A stretch of 64,000 bases of DNA from Aplectana chamaeleonis (GCA_029168955.1 JAPDOI010000965.1:181669-245668); one strand, 5' to 3'; positions 10,929 to 22,122 are shown, numbered from the stretch's first letter. Notes: a model not told the origin generated them from the sequence alone. A program made the numbers and translations.

Positions 10929-11975
10929 ATGCCACGCGGTTCACATCTCTCTTCCGAAGAACAGGCTCTGGCCGGGCTCTCTACTCCGCCGGCCATGGGG
11001 TCCGACAAATCTCTCGGCAAATTGGAAGATCACCAAGCTGCATCTCTTCGTTTCTGCGGAATCAGGACTCCTACGGAATGTGTGTTTGCTCTGGGAGGCC
11101 TCGGAAGCTCACTGGACACGACGAACGACGCATCGCCAGAAGAGTTTCCATCACAATGGTGTCTAGCGCGACCGTCCGCTCCGAACTCTCGGTGAATGTG
11201 TCAAAGGATACCATCTTCCATTCGATCCATCGCAACGAAAACATCGAAAGAGCCGTAATGAAAAAGGCTCCGCGCTTGGATGAACGCCACAAGTCGGCCA
11301 GGCTCCAGTTCGCCAGTTCAAACTTGGGTACAAATTGGAGGAAGGTGAGCTGAATCGCGTGCTATCCAATTTCATGGAAAACTTTTGAACCCGTTGCTTC
11401 AGGTTGTCTTCTCGGACGGAAAAAAGTCTAATTTGGATGGTCCGGAGGGTTCGAGGCACTACTGGTCGGATCTTCGGAAGGAGCCGGCATCCTTCAGCCG
11501 CAGGAACTTTGGCGGAGGAAACGTGATGGTTTGGGCAGCCTTCACAGCAACTGGGAAGGTCGGAATCGCATTCGTATCAAATCGTGTGGATTCACTTGAG
11601 TACCAGGAAGTGTTGGCTTCGCATCTTCTTCCGTATTTTCGTCGTCGGAGACGTCAGGGCTTCCGTTATGTGCAAGATAATGCCACTATACACGTCAGCC
11701 GATCTACTCTGGAGTGGCTCCGGTGCAACAACGTCGATACTCCGCCTTGGTCAGCGATAAGCCCGGATCTCAATCCTATCGAGAACCTTTGGGGAATCAT
11801 TGTTCGCAAGATCTACAAGGATGGGAGACAATACGGAAGTGTGGAGTCACTCAAGGAGGCCATCGTGGACGCATGGAACGAAATTGACCAAGGGACCCTC
11901 CAGAACCTCAGTGATAGCATGACAGATAGACTGTTAGAAATTATTTCGCGTAAAGGTGGTGTAACATCATACTGA
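10929..11975 (+). pseudogene. Tc3-like DD34E transposase, one intron, frameshifted
   Basis: Starts MPRGSHLSSEEQA, like Tc3-type transposases. It then shifts frame near 10965-10985 and continues through a helix-turn-helix region (VRQISRQIGRSPSCISSFL). A 58-nt GT-AG intron at 11345-11402 (GTGAGC..CTTCAG) separates exon 2. The catalytic triad is intact: Asp in VFSDGKK, Asp in VQDNATIH, and Glu in SPDLNPIENLW exactly 34 residues later. The C terminus ends normally at 11975. Apart from the early frameshift (an apparent 1-nt loss, or an assembly error) the gene looks complete, so this copy was probably active recently. No nonsense codon was noticed after the shift. Confidence 0.9.
11345..11402 (+). 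other. 58-nt intron in the transposase
   Basis: GT (11345) and TTGCTTCAG (ending 11402) bound a 58-nt segment with in-frame stops. Its removal joins ..NWRK to VVFSDG in phase 0, as the family alignment requires. Confidence 0.9.
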
Positions 11976-12482
11976 AGACTTCCTCCATATGTATTGTTTG
12001 AAATTATGCGATAAATTTATGAATTTCCCAAGTGTTCGTATACTTATGCGACGTCTAAAAAATGAATTTCTGTATGTAAAAAAGGAAATCGTGTACGATT
12101 TGCCTTCCTACAATGTGACCTACCGTTTTCGGCATAGCGGAAAACATAGAAACACCGATGCTTGAAAAGTCGTTCGAATGGTCCAACCATGAAATTTCAG
12201 GGTGTTCGTATACTTATGCGACGCACTGTAGATAAGGTCGGATGGAAGAAATGGAGCAACAGAAAGTAGATAATTCCAAAGGATGGGTCCACAAAAGATT
12301 TCGTTGTCACAACGAACAGTTCCTGTGAGAGTAAAGAGGCGGGGTGAGAGTAAAGGATTTTGTGCCCTTCTGATGAGTTTTTCTCGATTTCTTTGCCATT
12401 TCTGTTCTACCCGGGGGACAAACAATCGATTAAGCGATTAACCTCGGAGTCGAAGATTATCGTGAACACTGCCTTTGATAAA

Positions 12483-12603
12483 TTTAGTCTGATAAACGGA
12501 CGGGCTGCGACGGTAGATCACCGAGCGCGAATCGCAACCCCATTGGCCAGTGATTGCCGCCAACACCGCACTGCCAGCCGACTGGTCCATGCGTCAGACT
12601 AAA
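12483..12603. mobile_element. ~120-bp element with TTTAGTCTGAT ends, copy 2
   Basis: Same ends and centre as 7746-7869. It lies right next to the right end of the type C element. Confidence 0.65.
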
Positions 12604-13079
12604 TCTAATACGGAAACCATACAACGGTGGTTCAGATTCTTCTCGACAATATCAGCTTTGGTATTTTGGCAAAACGGCAAAGAGAATATCCAAAATTTTT
12701 CACCCTTTGAACTACGAAGTGAAGTGGGAATAGGTCAGCTTTTTTTCAAGTAGGGAAAAAAAGCTAGAAAGGGGAAGAAATGTCTTTGTTTTCGAATACT
12801 GTGTTACACTTGGTAAAACGTGCACAATCTTGCTAGAAGCAATATCTTCTGTGGCTAAAATAATAATGTTTGCTCTAAATAGAAGTTCCAAAAACCAGAA
12901 ATAAAGAATGTGAATATTAAAAAATCACATACTGAAAAGGTCACAGTGTATTTTCCGTGCCTTTGTAACTGTTATAATAGTATTGACTAGGGGTTCACAA
13001 GCCGGAAAAATTCTATTCTAAAACACATCCCCTTATCGAGCACCCGCCGCACATACAGTAGCCTTACCCACTCAGAAGA
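12604..13079. other. no feature recognised
   Basis: AT-rich single-copy-looking sequence. No splice-bounded exon or repeat ends seen. Confidence 0.4.
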
Positions 13080-13300
13080 TTTGAAACAGCTTGCGCGCCA
13101 CCAAAAGCAGCGTAAACAGGCTGCGCGCCACGACTTTTTCTGAATGCTTCTTGCGCGCGCGGTCGTTTTCATGAACCGTCTCGCGCGCCACGAGGCTGAA
13201 GCTTGCGAGCAGCTCCGAGGAAGTTCTGCAGTAAGAGAAGCTTACGCGCAGCTACTTTCTGGCGGAAAAGGTTGCGCGCAGCGACCTTGGAAGCAGAGAA
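13080..13300. repeat. TTGCGCGCCAC-type degenerate repeat
   Basis: Words such as CTTGCGCGCCAC, CTGCGCGCCACGA and CTCGCGCGCCACGA recur every 25-45 nt. The same word flanks the palindrome at 19691-19940. The 138-aa ORF over it is not credible as a gene. Confidence 0.55.
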
Positions 13301-13398
13301 CCCTCCATGTTCACTCTTCCATCCAAATCGATCGACTAACACATCCTCGGCCAAACGTTTTTCCGATAACTTCTTCAATTCATCAATGCACGCATTTC

Positions 13399-13560
13399 AG
13401 GGATGAGCGGAAATTTTTTTCTGAACTTCGAAATTTGGAAATCAGAAATCGGAAGGATATTCTCAATTTCGGAATTCGGAACGCCAAAAACCATCGGAAA
13501 TTGGAATTCGGAAATCGGAAATACGTTCAGCAAAATTTTTGGCCCTCCGCTGGTGACTAA
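13399..13560. repeat. CGGAAAT-type low-complexity repeat, copy 1
   Basis: Opens with GGGATGAGCGGAAATTTTT and continues as degenerate GGAAATCGGAA / GGAATTCGGAA units. Other copies: 15840-15920 (inverted) and 61970-62175. The shared opening suggests dispersal as a unit rather than chance. Confidence 0.7.
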
Positions 13561-13969
13561 GCCTACCAAAAAACTTGGGTTTCTCCTTCTTTATTGAATA
13601 GTTTTCATGTAGACACAATCAACCTTGGGTTTGTAGCAACTGGTTCTCAGAGTTCGACGATTTTTAGGCAGGAAGTCAGAAATCGTCGAAATCACGAAGT
13701 CGCACCACGGTATGAGCCACTAGATGAGCATAGTGTTAAAAAATTCCCAGAAAATTGTTCAGTCTGTCCCTTTTTTCGAAAAAATAGTGATTCAGAAAAA
13801 AAAACTCTGCATGCTTTTCAAACTGTTTTCAGCTCACATTAAGTTCGCGCAAAACTGTAATTGAGGGTAAAGGAGGATAGCTTTCAAAAAAGGGCTCTGC
13901 AGGACTTTCACGGAAGCTACCTATCATGTTCGTCATTCATACACTACTTCCATTTTCAACTCGCGTTAA

Positions 13970-14516
13970 AGGCAGTGGTCGCGATAAAAAAATGCTTGTA
14001 TTCTTTTTCTCTCTAAACCCTTCTCTGGGTTTAGAGTAGTAGGACCAATGAGAAAAAATCGAGAAAAAACCACTGTTTTGGGCCAAATTTGGAGCCTGAA
14101 TTTTCTTGTCTTTTGATGGTGGACGAGCCCACTCCACATCATCGGCACCGATGATCTCTGATATCAATAAGATCAGCTGTCTTGAAATTGAATTTTAAGC
14201 AATGAACATTATCCTTAGGACTCGTCTAGGCAAAAACATTGACTGAATTGCTTGCTTTCATTTGTCAACTCTTTTCATTACTTACATTTGCATTTACCTC
14301 TTCCTCTGAATGTCGATGATTTTTGACTGCTCGGCATGAGGCTGCGATCTTTTTTTGCTGCGCTGTGCACGTGTGCACGAACTAGCATCTTTGGGCCCTA
14401 GAAACTCTAACTGTAGCCCGTTTTCACCGCACTACCTTCATATTTTTTCAGCTGTTTTCTATCTAAGCTGATTTTTATAGTTTTTTAGGCAAGGTTTTTC
14501 ATTGCGACCACTGCCT
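13970..14516 (+). mobile_element. TTAA-flanked element, type A
   Basis: TTAA at 13966-13969 and 14517-14520. Ends AGGCAGTGGTCGCGAT and GCGACCACTGCCT. Carries the uninterrupted GTGCACGTGTGCAC site (about 14368) that is occupied by a MITE in the copy at 16628-17722. Confidence 0.9.
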
Positions 14517-14543
14517 TTAAGCTGCAGTTTTGAGCGAACTTAA

Positions 14544-15098
14544 AGGCATCGTACGGGCGAAAAACCGTATCTAATTTTTTTCATGTTTTTGCGCAAGCAA
14601 ATCTCTGACATACAGAATGAGAGTGGAAAGGCTCCACAAAACCACCAACTTTTGCAAAGAAAACTCATTTTAAAACGTCTCGAATTATTCACTTTTCACC
14701 CCTCCGTCAATTTCAGTGTGTCTGGTGCAATACGTCGGAAGTTTTTTTCGCAAACGTCGGATGTGTTTTTTGCTTTAAAATTATTGAGTGGGTAAATTTA
14801 TTTTGCCTTTCCTTCACTGGAACTTATTCTAAAAAAGAAGTACATTTGGGCAAGTTTGGATGATGGAATTCCCCGAATTAAAGATTTCAAATATTGGATC
14901 GTCTGCACCTGTGATGGCGCTTCTGTTCCTTGCGCTAGATGGTTGATGAAAACTGCTGGCGGATCGTTATTTTGAACCACTCCAACTTCAGAACCATATG
15001 TTTTTGACGCGTAAAACTTCACCGACGTGGTCCACCGGGATCATCGATGAATTTAAGCCAGAAAAAATGAAAATTGGTTTTTAGCGCGAACGATGACT
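14544..15098. mobile_element. TTAA-flanked element, type F-like
   Basis: TTAA at 14540-14543 and 15099-15102. Left end AGGCATCGTACGGGCG, right end CGCGAACGATGACT. It starts only 27 nt after the type A element ends. Confidence 0.75.
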
Positions 15099-15165
15099 TT
15101 AATGCGAGATCTCATACCATGACGCGTGTTCTTTACGCTTGATTTTGCTAAAGAGTATGCAAGGC

Positions 15166-15560
15166 GTGGTGAAAAAGGTGCAGGACGTTGACGAATTGGC
15201 GCAGGACCCCAGAGAGAGTGTGCAGGATGTTTAGGGGCCCCCAAGGGAGTGAGCAGATTGTGTGCGGGACCCCACTGGGGGTGTGCAGGATGTGTGCGAC
15301 ACCCCACTGGAAGAGTACAGGCGTCATGGAACATGCGCAGTACATTACTGGGAGTGTGCGGGAAATCGAGGATTGTGCTCAGGACCTAGGTGAAAGTGTG
15401 CCGGAAGTCGTCGGATGACTGTAAGATTTCATTGGGAGTGTGCAGCAAGTCTGAGAATGTGATCAAGACTTCAATGGGAGGTCCTGCAAAGATTATGCAC
15501 ATTACCAGTGGGGTCCTGCACACATCTTGTAGACTCCTGATGGATCCCGCACGCATCCTG
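15166..15560. repeat. GTGCAGGAC-type minisatellite, locus 2
   Basis: Units contain GTGTGCAGGATG, GTGTGCGGGACCCC and ACTGGGAGTGTGC at ~30-nt spacing, degenerating to the right. The ORFs in both directions are periodicity artefacts. Confidence 0.8.
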
Positions 15561-16379
15561 CACATTCTTATTCGGATTCTGAGCACTTTTTCTACGTCGT
15601 ACTGAATGTCCCTGTATCAAATAGAAAGCTCTAACAAACCTGGCGGTTTGTTCGCGTAAAGTTGGTGGTAAACTCGTGCTCAAAGGTGGTGGTTAAACCG
15701 CGTTGAAAATCATTTGCTACCAACCCTGGCTTTGTGGAAACTGACGACGGAACTCGAATTCGAATTTAGCGCCTAAAAAAATCCCCCTAGGGAATTTTCA
15801 AGGAAAAGTGTAAAGAATCTCTTGGAGTGTAGTGTAAAGAATTTTTTCGGAAATCGGAAACCGGAAGGATCGAAACCATCGGAACTCGGAATTCGTAAAT
15901 CGAATTTCCGCTCTTCCCTGATGCATATCATCACTTTTCTGGGGTACTGCATGGAGTAATGATTCATATGTTCTCATTGAAGTAGACAAGGATTCTCTAG
16001 GTCATATTCTGAATACTTTGCCCTGATTTTCCATACCCGCAGCACATTTCGTTATGTCGGTGATTCTCTTTCAAGAAGGGCATGTTAGATCTCTGTTTTT
16101 ACCGCCCTGATTTGCAATCGTGCACCTTTAATTGAAGTTTCTCAAAATTCTCGAGTTGAAAAGTTATTGATTTTTTTCATCTTGTCTCACGTTCCTCTGA
16201 CTTTTTTTTGGCAAGGTGTGATACAGATAGAATTCCAAAACGTTTTTTCCTTTATCTTAGTCTTTTTTTCGCTTTCAGTGCAACTCGTTCTTGCTCAATA
16301 TTCCCATTTATATCCAGTGTGTGCTTTAAGAACTGATTGATACTAATACTGCTTTGCGTAAAATATTCTAACTAATACT
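15561..16379. other. no gene recognised; short repeat relics
   Basis: Holds an inverted CGGAAATCGGAAACCGGAAG stretch (15840-15920) and a GGTTAAACCGCG relic (15630-15700). Otherwise AT-rich with no recognisable coding sequence. Confidence 0.4.
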
Positions 16380-16623
16380 GTTTTGCGTAAAATGATATTC
16401 CATCTTCGATTATCCACATTTTTCACCGGCGTCAACCACCGTGAGCATGTTCACCCAGCCGGACAACTAGTCTATGTCATAGAATAATAATGCCACTAAT
16501 AATGCCACTGAAATGAGACGTTTTAGTGCGTTTCTCGCTGTTCCTTCGTAATTTTGGTAACACTTGGTGGCACATTGTTTTAGGTGAAAAACTCGGGGAT
16601 GAAAACAATCGTGAACACTGCCT
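16380..16623. mobile_element. TTAA element type C, right-hand fragment
   Basis: Matches the right half of 18971-19454 (for example CAACCACCGTGAGCATGTTC) and ends ATCGTGAACACTGCCT. The left half is missing. The TTAA at 16624-16627 is shared with the next element. Confidence 0.7.
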
Positions 16624-17026
16624 TTAAAGGCAGTGGTCGCGATAAAATACGATTGTCTTCTTTTCCTCTCTAAACCCTTTTCTGGGTATAGAGTAGTAGA
16701 ACCTATAAGAAAAAATTGCGAAAAAAACGCTGTTCTGGGCCAAATTTGAAGCCTGAACTTTCTTGTCTTTTGATGGTGGACGAGTCCACCCCACATCATC
16801 GGCATCGATGATCTCTATTATCAAGAACATCAGCTGGCTTGAAATGGAATTTCAATCAATGAACCTCCGGATTTATGTACACATCTAGTCAAAAACATTG
16901 ACTGGAGTGCTTTCTTTCATTGCGCAACTGTTTTTACTAGGTAAATTTGCAATTATTTCTTCCTCTGGGTGTCGATGATTTTGGACTGCTCGGCATGAGA
17001 CTGTGATCTTTCTTGCACGTGTGCAC

Positions 17027-17575
17027 TATACTTGTTCCGAATCGAATAATCGGATGAATATCCGACTGTTTAAGTCGGATAAAAAAGTCGAATTTTTATT
17101 CGAAAAGTCGGATGTTCGAAAAAGTGCTATATCCGACTATAGTCGAAAAGTCGAATATTCGAAAAAGTGCGATATCCGACTACAGTCGAAAAGTCGAATA
17201 TTCGAAAAAGTCCGATATCCGACTACAGTCGAAAAGTCGAATATTCGAAAAAGTGCGATATCCGACTACAGTCGAAAAGTCGAATATTCGAAAAAGTGCG
17301 ATATCCGACTACAGTCGAAAAGTCGAATATTCGAAAAAGTGCGATATCCGACTACAGTCGAAAAGTCGAATATTCGAAAAAGTGCGATATCCGACTATAG
17401 TCGAAAAGTCGAATATTCGAAAAAGGGCGATATCCGACTACAGTCGAAAAGTCGAATATTCGAAAAAGTGCGATATCCGACTATAGTCGAAAAGTCGAAT
17501 ATTCGAAAAAGTACGATATCCGACTATAGTCGAAAAGTCGGATATTCGGAATGAATTTTATTTGGAACAAGTATA
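17027..17575. mobile_element. MITE with 8-bp duplication and internal 43-bp minisatellite
   Basis: Ends TATACTTGTTCCGAAT and TTTGGAACAAGTATA. The direct repeat GTGTGCAC lies at 17019-17026 and 17576-17583. Sister type A elements have a single uninterrupted site, so both the ends and the duplication are confirmed. An 8-bp duplication is typical of hAT-class elements. No transposase. Almost the whole interior is a tandem array. The 183-aa ORF across it is an artefact of a stop-free period. Confidence 0.92.
17110..17545. repeat. 43-bp self-complementary minisatellite (about 10 copies)
   Basis: The unit contains three palindromic words in succession: TCGAATATTCGA, GATATC and CGACTATAGTCG. The landmark GATATCCGACTA recurs every 43 nt. 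Units differ by single bases (TATAG or TACAG; GTGCG, GTCCG or GTACG). Fewer copies occur in the sister MITE at 49818-50151 and about one in 38584-38765. Confidence 0.95.
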
Positions 17576-17726
17576 GTGTGCACGAACTGGAAATTTAGGG
17601 TCCTAATAACTCCAATTCTAGCCAGTTTTTCACCGCGCTACCTTCGTAGTTTTTGAGCTGTTTTTGATCTAAGCTGATTTTTGTAGTTTTTTCGAAAACG
17701 TTTTTAATCGTGACCACTGCCTTTAA

Positions 17727-18300
17727 AGGCAGTGGTCGCGATGAAATACGATTGTCTTCTTTTCCTCTCTAAACCCTTTTCTGGGTTCAGAGTAGTAGGA
17801 CCTACATATAAGAGGAAATCGCGAAAAACCCGCTGCTTCGGGCCGAATTTCAAGCCTAAGCTTTCTTGTCTTTTGATGGCGGACGAGCCCACTCCACATC
17901 ATCAGCATCGATGATCTTTAATATCAAGAACATCAGCTAGCTTGAAATTGAATTTCAATCAATGAACAGTACCCCTTCGGACTGGCCTGCTAAAATATTT
18001 CTGTCCTCATCTAGATGAACACTGAATGAAGGGTTTGCTTTCATTGTTCAACTGTTTTGTTAGGTAAATTTGCATTCATTTCTTTCTCTGAATGTCGGTG
18101 ATTCTTGACTGCTCGGCATGGGACTGCGATCTTTTTGGGCGGCGCTGTGCACCTGTGCACGAACTGGCAACTTTGGGGATTAGAAACTCAAATTCTGGCT
18201 CGTTTTTCACCGCCCTACGCTCATAGTTTTTTAGCTGCTTTCGTTCTAAGCTGATTTCTAAAGTTTTTTTCGATAACGTTTTTCATCGCGACCACTGCCT
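17727..18300 (+). mobile_element. TTAA-flanked element, type A
   Basis: Left TTAA 17723-17726 is shared with the previous element, right TTAA 18301-18304. Ends AGGCAGTGGTCGCGAT and ATCGCGACCACTGCCT. The body is collinear with the other type A copies. Confidence 0.9.
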
Positions 18301-18970
18301 TTAAGGAGTCGAAAAAAGCGATATTTTCCACCCACCTCTAGAATACCACGTATCTTCGCTATGAAAACCGTAGAACCATAAACAACGTAGACACAAAAAC
18401 CACCCGCGTTTTTATACGTTCTGATTTTGCTTTTGCTGCTCGTCAGCACTGCTCATCCACGTTCCCCTTATTTTGAAAATAAATACACGCCGCTGTTTGA
18501 ACTAAGTCAACAAACAATGAGCAGTAAAAAGGGTTGCGAATTCTAACCCATGTAAGCATGCATTGTGAGAACTGAGAGAAAATCGTCGTGGAATAAGACT
18601 TGAAATGGAATGAAATGTTGGTGAATAACAGGGAAGGAGCAGGAACAAGGGAGGAGAAGCGAAAGAAAGAGGGTACAATACGCCTGACAGCCTCGCTTGC
18701 GCCCACAAGGGCCTACTGGGTAGATATGCTCTGTCTATAGTATAGCGGCGATCACACATTCAGTATGAAACAGATGCTCGACGTTGTCACTAACAAGGAA
18801 ATCATAACTAGTGAAAGATTGAACGGGAAAAGGAAGTACTATATCTGAGAATGTTTAAGTGTGTCATTACAAACAAGCCTGTGTATCTCGCCTCTAGTCC
18901 TTGATCTCAAAGAGGCACAACATTGGAACGATAGGTTAGTGTAGGCATAATGCCTTCAAACTCCCCTTAA
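18301..18970. other. no gene recognised
   Basis: Two overlapping minus-strand ORFs (85 and 87 aa) are hydrophobic-rich but lack recognised motifs. No repeat ends identified. Confidence 0.35.
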
Positions 18971-19454
18971 AGGCAGTGTTCACGATAATCTTCGATTTTG
19001 AGATTAATCGCTAAATCGATTGTTTGGCACCCGAGTAGAACTGAGATGACGAAGAAACCGAGAAAAACGCACCAGAAGGGCACGAAATGCTCAAGTATCA
19101 GCCCGCCTCTTAAGTATCAATGGAACTGTTCGTTGTGACAATGAAATCTTTTGTGGACCCGCCTTTAGCAATTCTCCATTCTGTGTTGCTCCGTTCTTTC
19201 CTTCGGGCCCTAACTAATACTGTTTTGCCCAAAATATTCTTCCATTTTCGATTAGTCCCATTTTTTGCCGGTGACAACCACCGTGAACACGTTCATCCAA
19301 CCAGACAACTAGTCCAGGCCATAGAATAGTGTCACTGAAATAAGACGAATTAGTGCGTTTCTCTCCATTTCTTCGTGATTTTGGTAACACTTAGAGGCCA
19401 ACGCTTCGTTTTCTGTGAAAAACTCGGGGATGAGAATCATCGTGAACACTGCCT
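18971..19454. mobile_element. TTAA-flanked element, type C, intact
   Basis: TTAA at 18967-18970 and 19455-19458. Ends AGGCAGTGTTCACGATAA and ATCGTGAACACTGCCT. Provides the empty site for the Tc3-like transposon (CTAATACTGTTTTGCCC near 19211). Confidence 0.9.
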
Positions 19455-19670
19455 TTAAGCCATCGGAAATTTCTTCTAAATAAAGCTAAAAACAGATATC
19501 CTAGTTGTGTCATCGCCCCTGATAACCCCTGATCGAGGCATGAACGAATTTTGGACGAAACAATCTCACCCGTTGAGTCCTGCACTTGTCATACTTACTT
19601 TGTTAGTGAGAATTTATGACGTACATCTACTTCGCACTGCATGTACGGTCGTCGGCATATTACACCCAAC

Positions 19671-19959
19671 AAGCTTGCGCGCCACCACTTACAGGCCATA
19701 AAACGGCCAATGTCTCACCGTCGACTGCGTACCACGCGCTGCGCGACCGCACGTGCGTCGGAAGCAGACGATTTTGGCCGCCGCGCGACGAGTTTCGGCC
19801 ACCGCGCGGCGGCCGAAACGTCGCGCGGCGGCCAGAACTCGTCGCGCGGCGGCCAAAACCCGTCTGCTTCCGACGCGCGTGCGGTCGCGCAGCGCGTGGT
19901 ACGCAGTCGACGGTGAGACATTGGCCGTTTTATGGCCTGTATGAAGCTTGCGCGCCACG
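19671..19959. repeat. GC-rich 250-bp palindrome flanked by a 15-bp direct repeat
   Basis: Arms beginning ACAGGCCATAAAACGGCC (19691) and ending with its inverse (19940) are nearly perfectly complementary around a centre of GCGCGGCGGCC words. AAGCTTGCGCGCCAC occurs as a direct repeat just outside (19671-19685 and 19944-19958). A diverged relative containing TACAGGCTATAAAACGGC is at 37080-37260. The ~90-aa ORFs on both strands are mirror images of each other. Confidence 0.9.
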
Positions 19960-21653
19960 AAATAACGAGCTCGTTGAAGCAATCAGCGAGCTTGCGACGA
20001 AGAAGCGCGCAAGGTGTTTAAAATCTTTTGAGTAGTTGCGTTGAGAGCCGTCAGCGGTGAGACCTTAATGACTCTGCCCCGCTTGTTTTCTTTCTCAAAA
20101 AGTTACCCTCGCAGAACGCCCACAGTAGGCCCACATTAAGCTCCTTCCGCACGCTGGAAATTTTTCTATTTCTCTATCGTAGAGTAGGTCGCTATATGAT
20201 GTATTTGAAGGTCTGAAGAAGTCGTTCTTGACGAAAGCTTACTGCCAATAAAATTTGTTACGAAGTCTCATCTATACTGAATTGGAAAATAGAAAGCGAA
20301 TACTCTAAAAACACAGAACAACACAACTTTTCATTAATTCTTTGACTGTTCTCAAACAGGGTCAGGCACAGCGGTGGTCCGGGTCGTCCTGAACAACAAT
20401 CCCCTCGTTAGCCAAGGCTTGAAGGCTTGTCATCAAAACGGGGTACTTGCGTAAGATCTTTGCTACCACTTGCTGCATGCCGGCTGACTAGCGGTCCCGA
20501 TGTGGCGCCCCCCCCCCATTCTGAGGTACGAAAGGTTTATCTTTTCCTGAGCAAGCCGATACGCGTAGTTGTTCTGAGCAGTTACGACGAGATTCAGAGT
20601 ATGTGATGCGTAGACCAGAGCTGTGCGTAACTGAATTTTGTAATTTCTCGTAATTCGTTATTCGTAACTGATTATGAGTAATCACACACATGGCCCAAAC
20701 CTTATTCGATATGGAAACATCTCAGCACTTCAGCGATGAGGTGTTTCCACATCGAAGATAGGGCTTGAGGTTTGGTTTCAAAATAACACTGTTATGAGTA
20801 GTACTAGGAGAAAATTTCAGTTTACATACGTGGGATAGAATAAACTTTGGAGAAAAGTAAAGTTTCAAGCTTGACGAAGCACCGAACCTGTGCCAGGTTT
20901 TGCCCTACTCTTGAATATGAAAATGTAAAGAATCATAGCTATATCAAACACAATTCGTTGGAAGTCAAGGAGGGAAACACTGTCATAGGAAAAAATTTCA
21001 GAGGTCGAGAGTTTTAGGCCATTTCTTCCTAGGGAAGGATACATATGTATGTACTTTAAAAAGGTGCCCTTTGAAATGAAACAAACACTTTTTCAGAAAT
21101 CGACCTGTTCTCTATATTTGTGAGGCCTCACGAGGTTCCCTCGAAGTCTCCCATTTCGAGGATAAACAACAATAAAACAGTAAGCAAATGATTCAGCCTT
21201 TATCCCCCGCAGATACATAAAGTCCGGCTGAATGAGACCGTGCGTGTCGAGCGGCTGTCGGAAAGACATTTTTTAGACTTGTAGGTCGATTAGAAGGAGC
21301 ATTAGGCGAACTATGAATAGTAGCCCTGATTCCCATTTGCAGGCGTGGAAAGGCCCGGCCGAATAAATGCCGTCGCGAGGACCGCTCGACCGCCTGAGCG
21401 GACAGTTTCAGTCGGACAGACTGGATATTCTAGAAAATCAAAGACAAGCACTGTTTGGCACTTTGGCAAACCCTCTTTCTGATCCGCTATACAAAGTTTC
21501 CTGATCTTATTTTTTGCATTCATAATTTGCTTGAATTCTCAATTTTAAAACTTTGAAGAACCTTCTGGAAAAGTTATTGACATTGCAGCCATATTTTTGT
21601 TGTTGAAATGTTCCTAACCGAATTTTGGAATTACCACTTTTTCCTCCCAAAGC
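19960..21653. other. no gene or clear repeat recognised
   Basis: About 1.7 kb with only short ORFs, including some TTACGATTCG/GTAATTCG-type simple sequence near 20600-20690. Nothing is supportable as a gene. Confidence 0.4.
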
Positions 21654-21657
21654 TTAA

Positions 21658-22118
21658 AGGCAGCATACACGCTCGTAAACGTGGTTGGGATTACAATGTG
21701 GATCGAGCCGTATGGCTTACAACATAATGCCTACGCATTTTGAAGCATACAAGACGACCCACAATGCCGCTACATGAGTTAGAAGTTGTCCCCGCCCTGT
21801 ATTTTCACGCCCCCTGTATTTGCCATTTTCCTCCAACGCAGGGTTGCTGTGCCATCTTCGCCGTCAGTGACGTGTGTGGTTCACTTGCTAGGCAACTTAC
21901 CAACAATACCGACGTTGAATATGACCCAGCAACCTTGCGTTGCAGGAAAATGGCAAATACAGGGGGCGTGAAAATACAGGGCGGGGCCAACTTCTAACTC
22001 ATGTACCGTCATTGTGGGTCGTTTTTGACACTTCGAAATGCGTAGGCGTTGTAATCTGGGTCATACCATTGTATTTCCATAGTTAGCTCAATCACTTTTA
22101 CGAGCGTGTATGCTGCCT
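21658..22118. mobile_element. TTAA-flanked near-perfect palindrome, type E
   Basis: TTAA at 21654-21657 and 22119-22122. Ends AGGCAGCATACACGCTCG and CGAGCGTGTATGCTGCCT. The two halves are complementary almost throughout, including CCCCGCCCTGTATTTTCACG in the centre. A second copy is at 39766-40196. Confidence 0.9.
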
Positions 22119-22122
22119 TTAA

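Larger units (their letters stand above)
10638..12228 (+). mobile_element. Tc3-like Tc1/mariner transposon with IR/DR ends
   Basis: Flanked by the expected TA (10636-10637, 12229-12230) and beginning CAGTGCGTCGCATAAG. The terminal inverted repeats are about 205 bp. Each holds two copies of the 19-mer CGCATAAGTATACGAACAC: outer 10646-10664 and inner 10816-10834 at left; inner 12032-12050 and outer 12202-12220 at right. Paired sites within long ends are the IR/DR layout known for transposase binding in this superfamily. The element sits inside a type C TTAA element, so the empty site can be read in the copy at 18971-19454. The transposase inside has a frameshift. Confidence 0.95.
10406..12474. 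mobile_element. TTAA-flanked element, type C, interrupted by a Tc3-like transposon
   Basis: Left TTAA at 10402-10405 and end AGGTAGTGTTCACAATGA. Right end ATCGTGAACACTGCCT with TTGA (mutated TTAA) at 12475-12478. With the 1,591-bp transposon and its extra TA removed, about 476 bp remain, matching the uninterrupted inverted copy at 18971-19454. Confidence 0.8.
16628..17722 (+). mobile_element. TTAA-flanked element, type A, carrying a MITE insertion
   Basis: Left TTAA 16624-16627 is shared with the previous element and right TTAA 17723-17726 with the next. Ends AGGCAGTGGTCGCGAT and GTGACCACTGCCT. Length minus the 549-bp MITE and its 8-bp duplication is 538 bp, as in other type A copies. Confidence 0.9.

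Noticed and set aside
17003..17554. 183-aa repetitive protein
   Set aside because: It is the 43-bp minisatellite read through; the period has no stop in these frames and the ends are MITE termini.
19641..19982. ~90-140 aa Arg/Ala-rich proteins
   Set aside because: They lie across a GC-rich palindrome and mirror each other on both strands.
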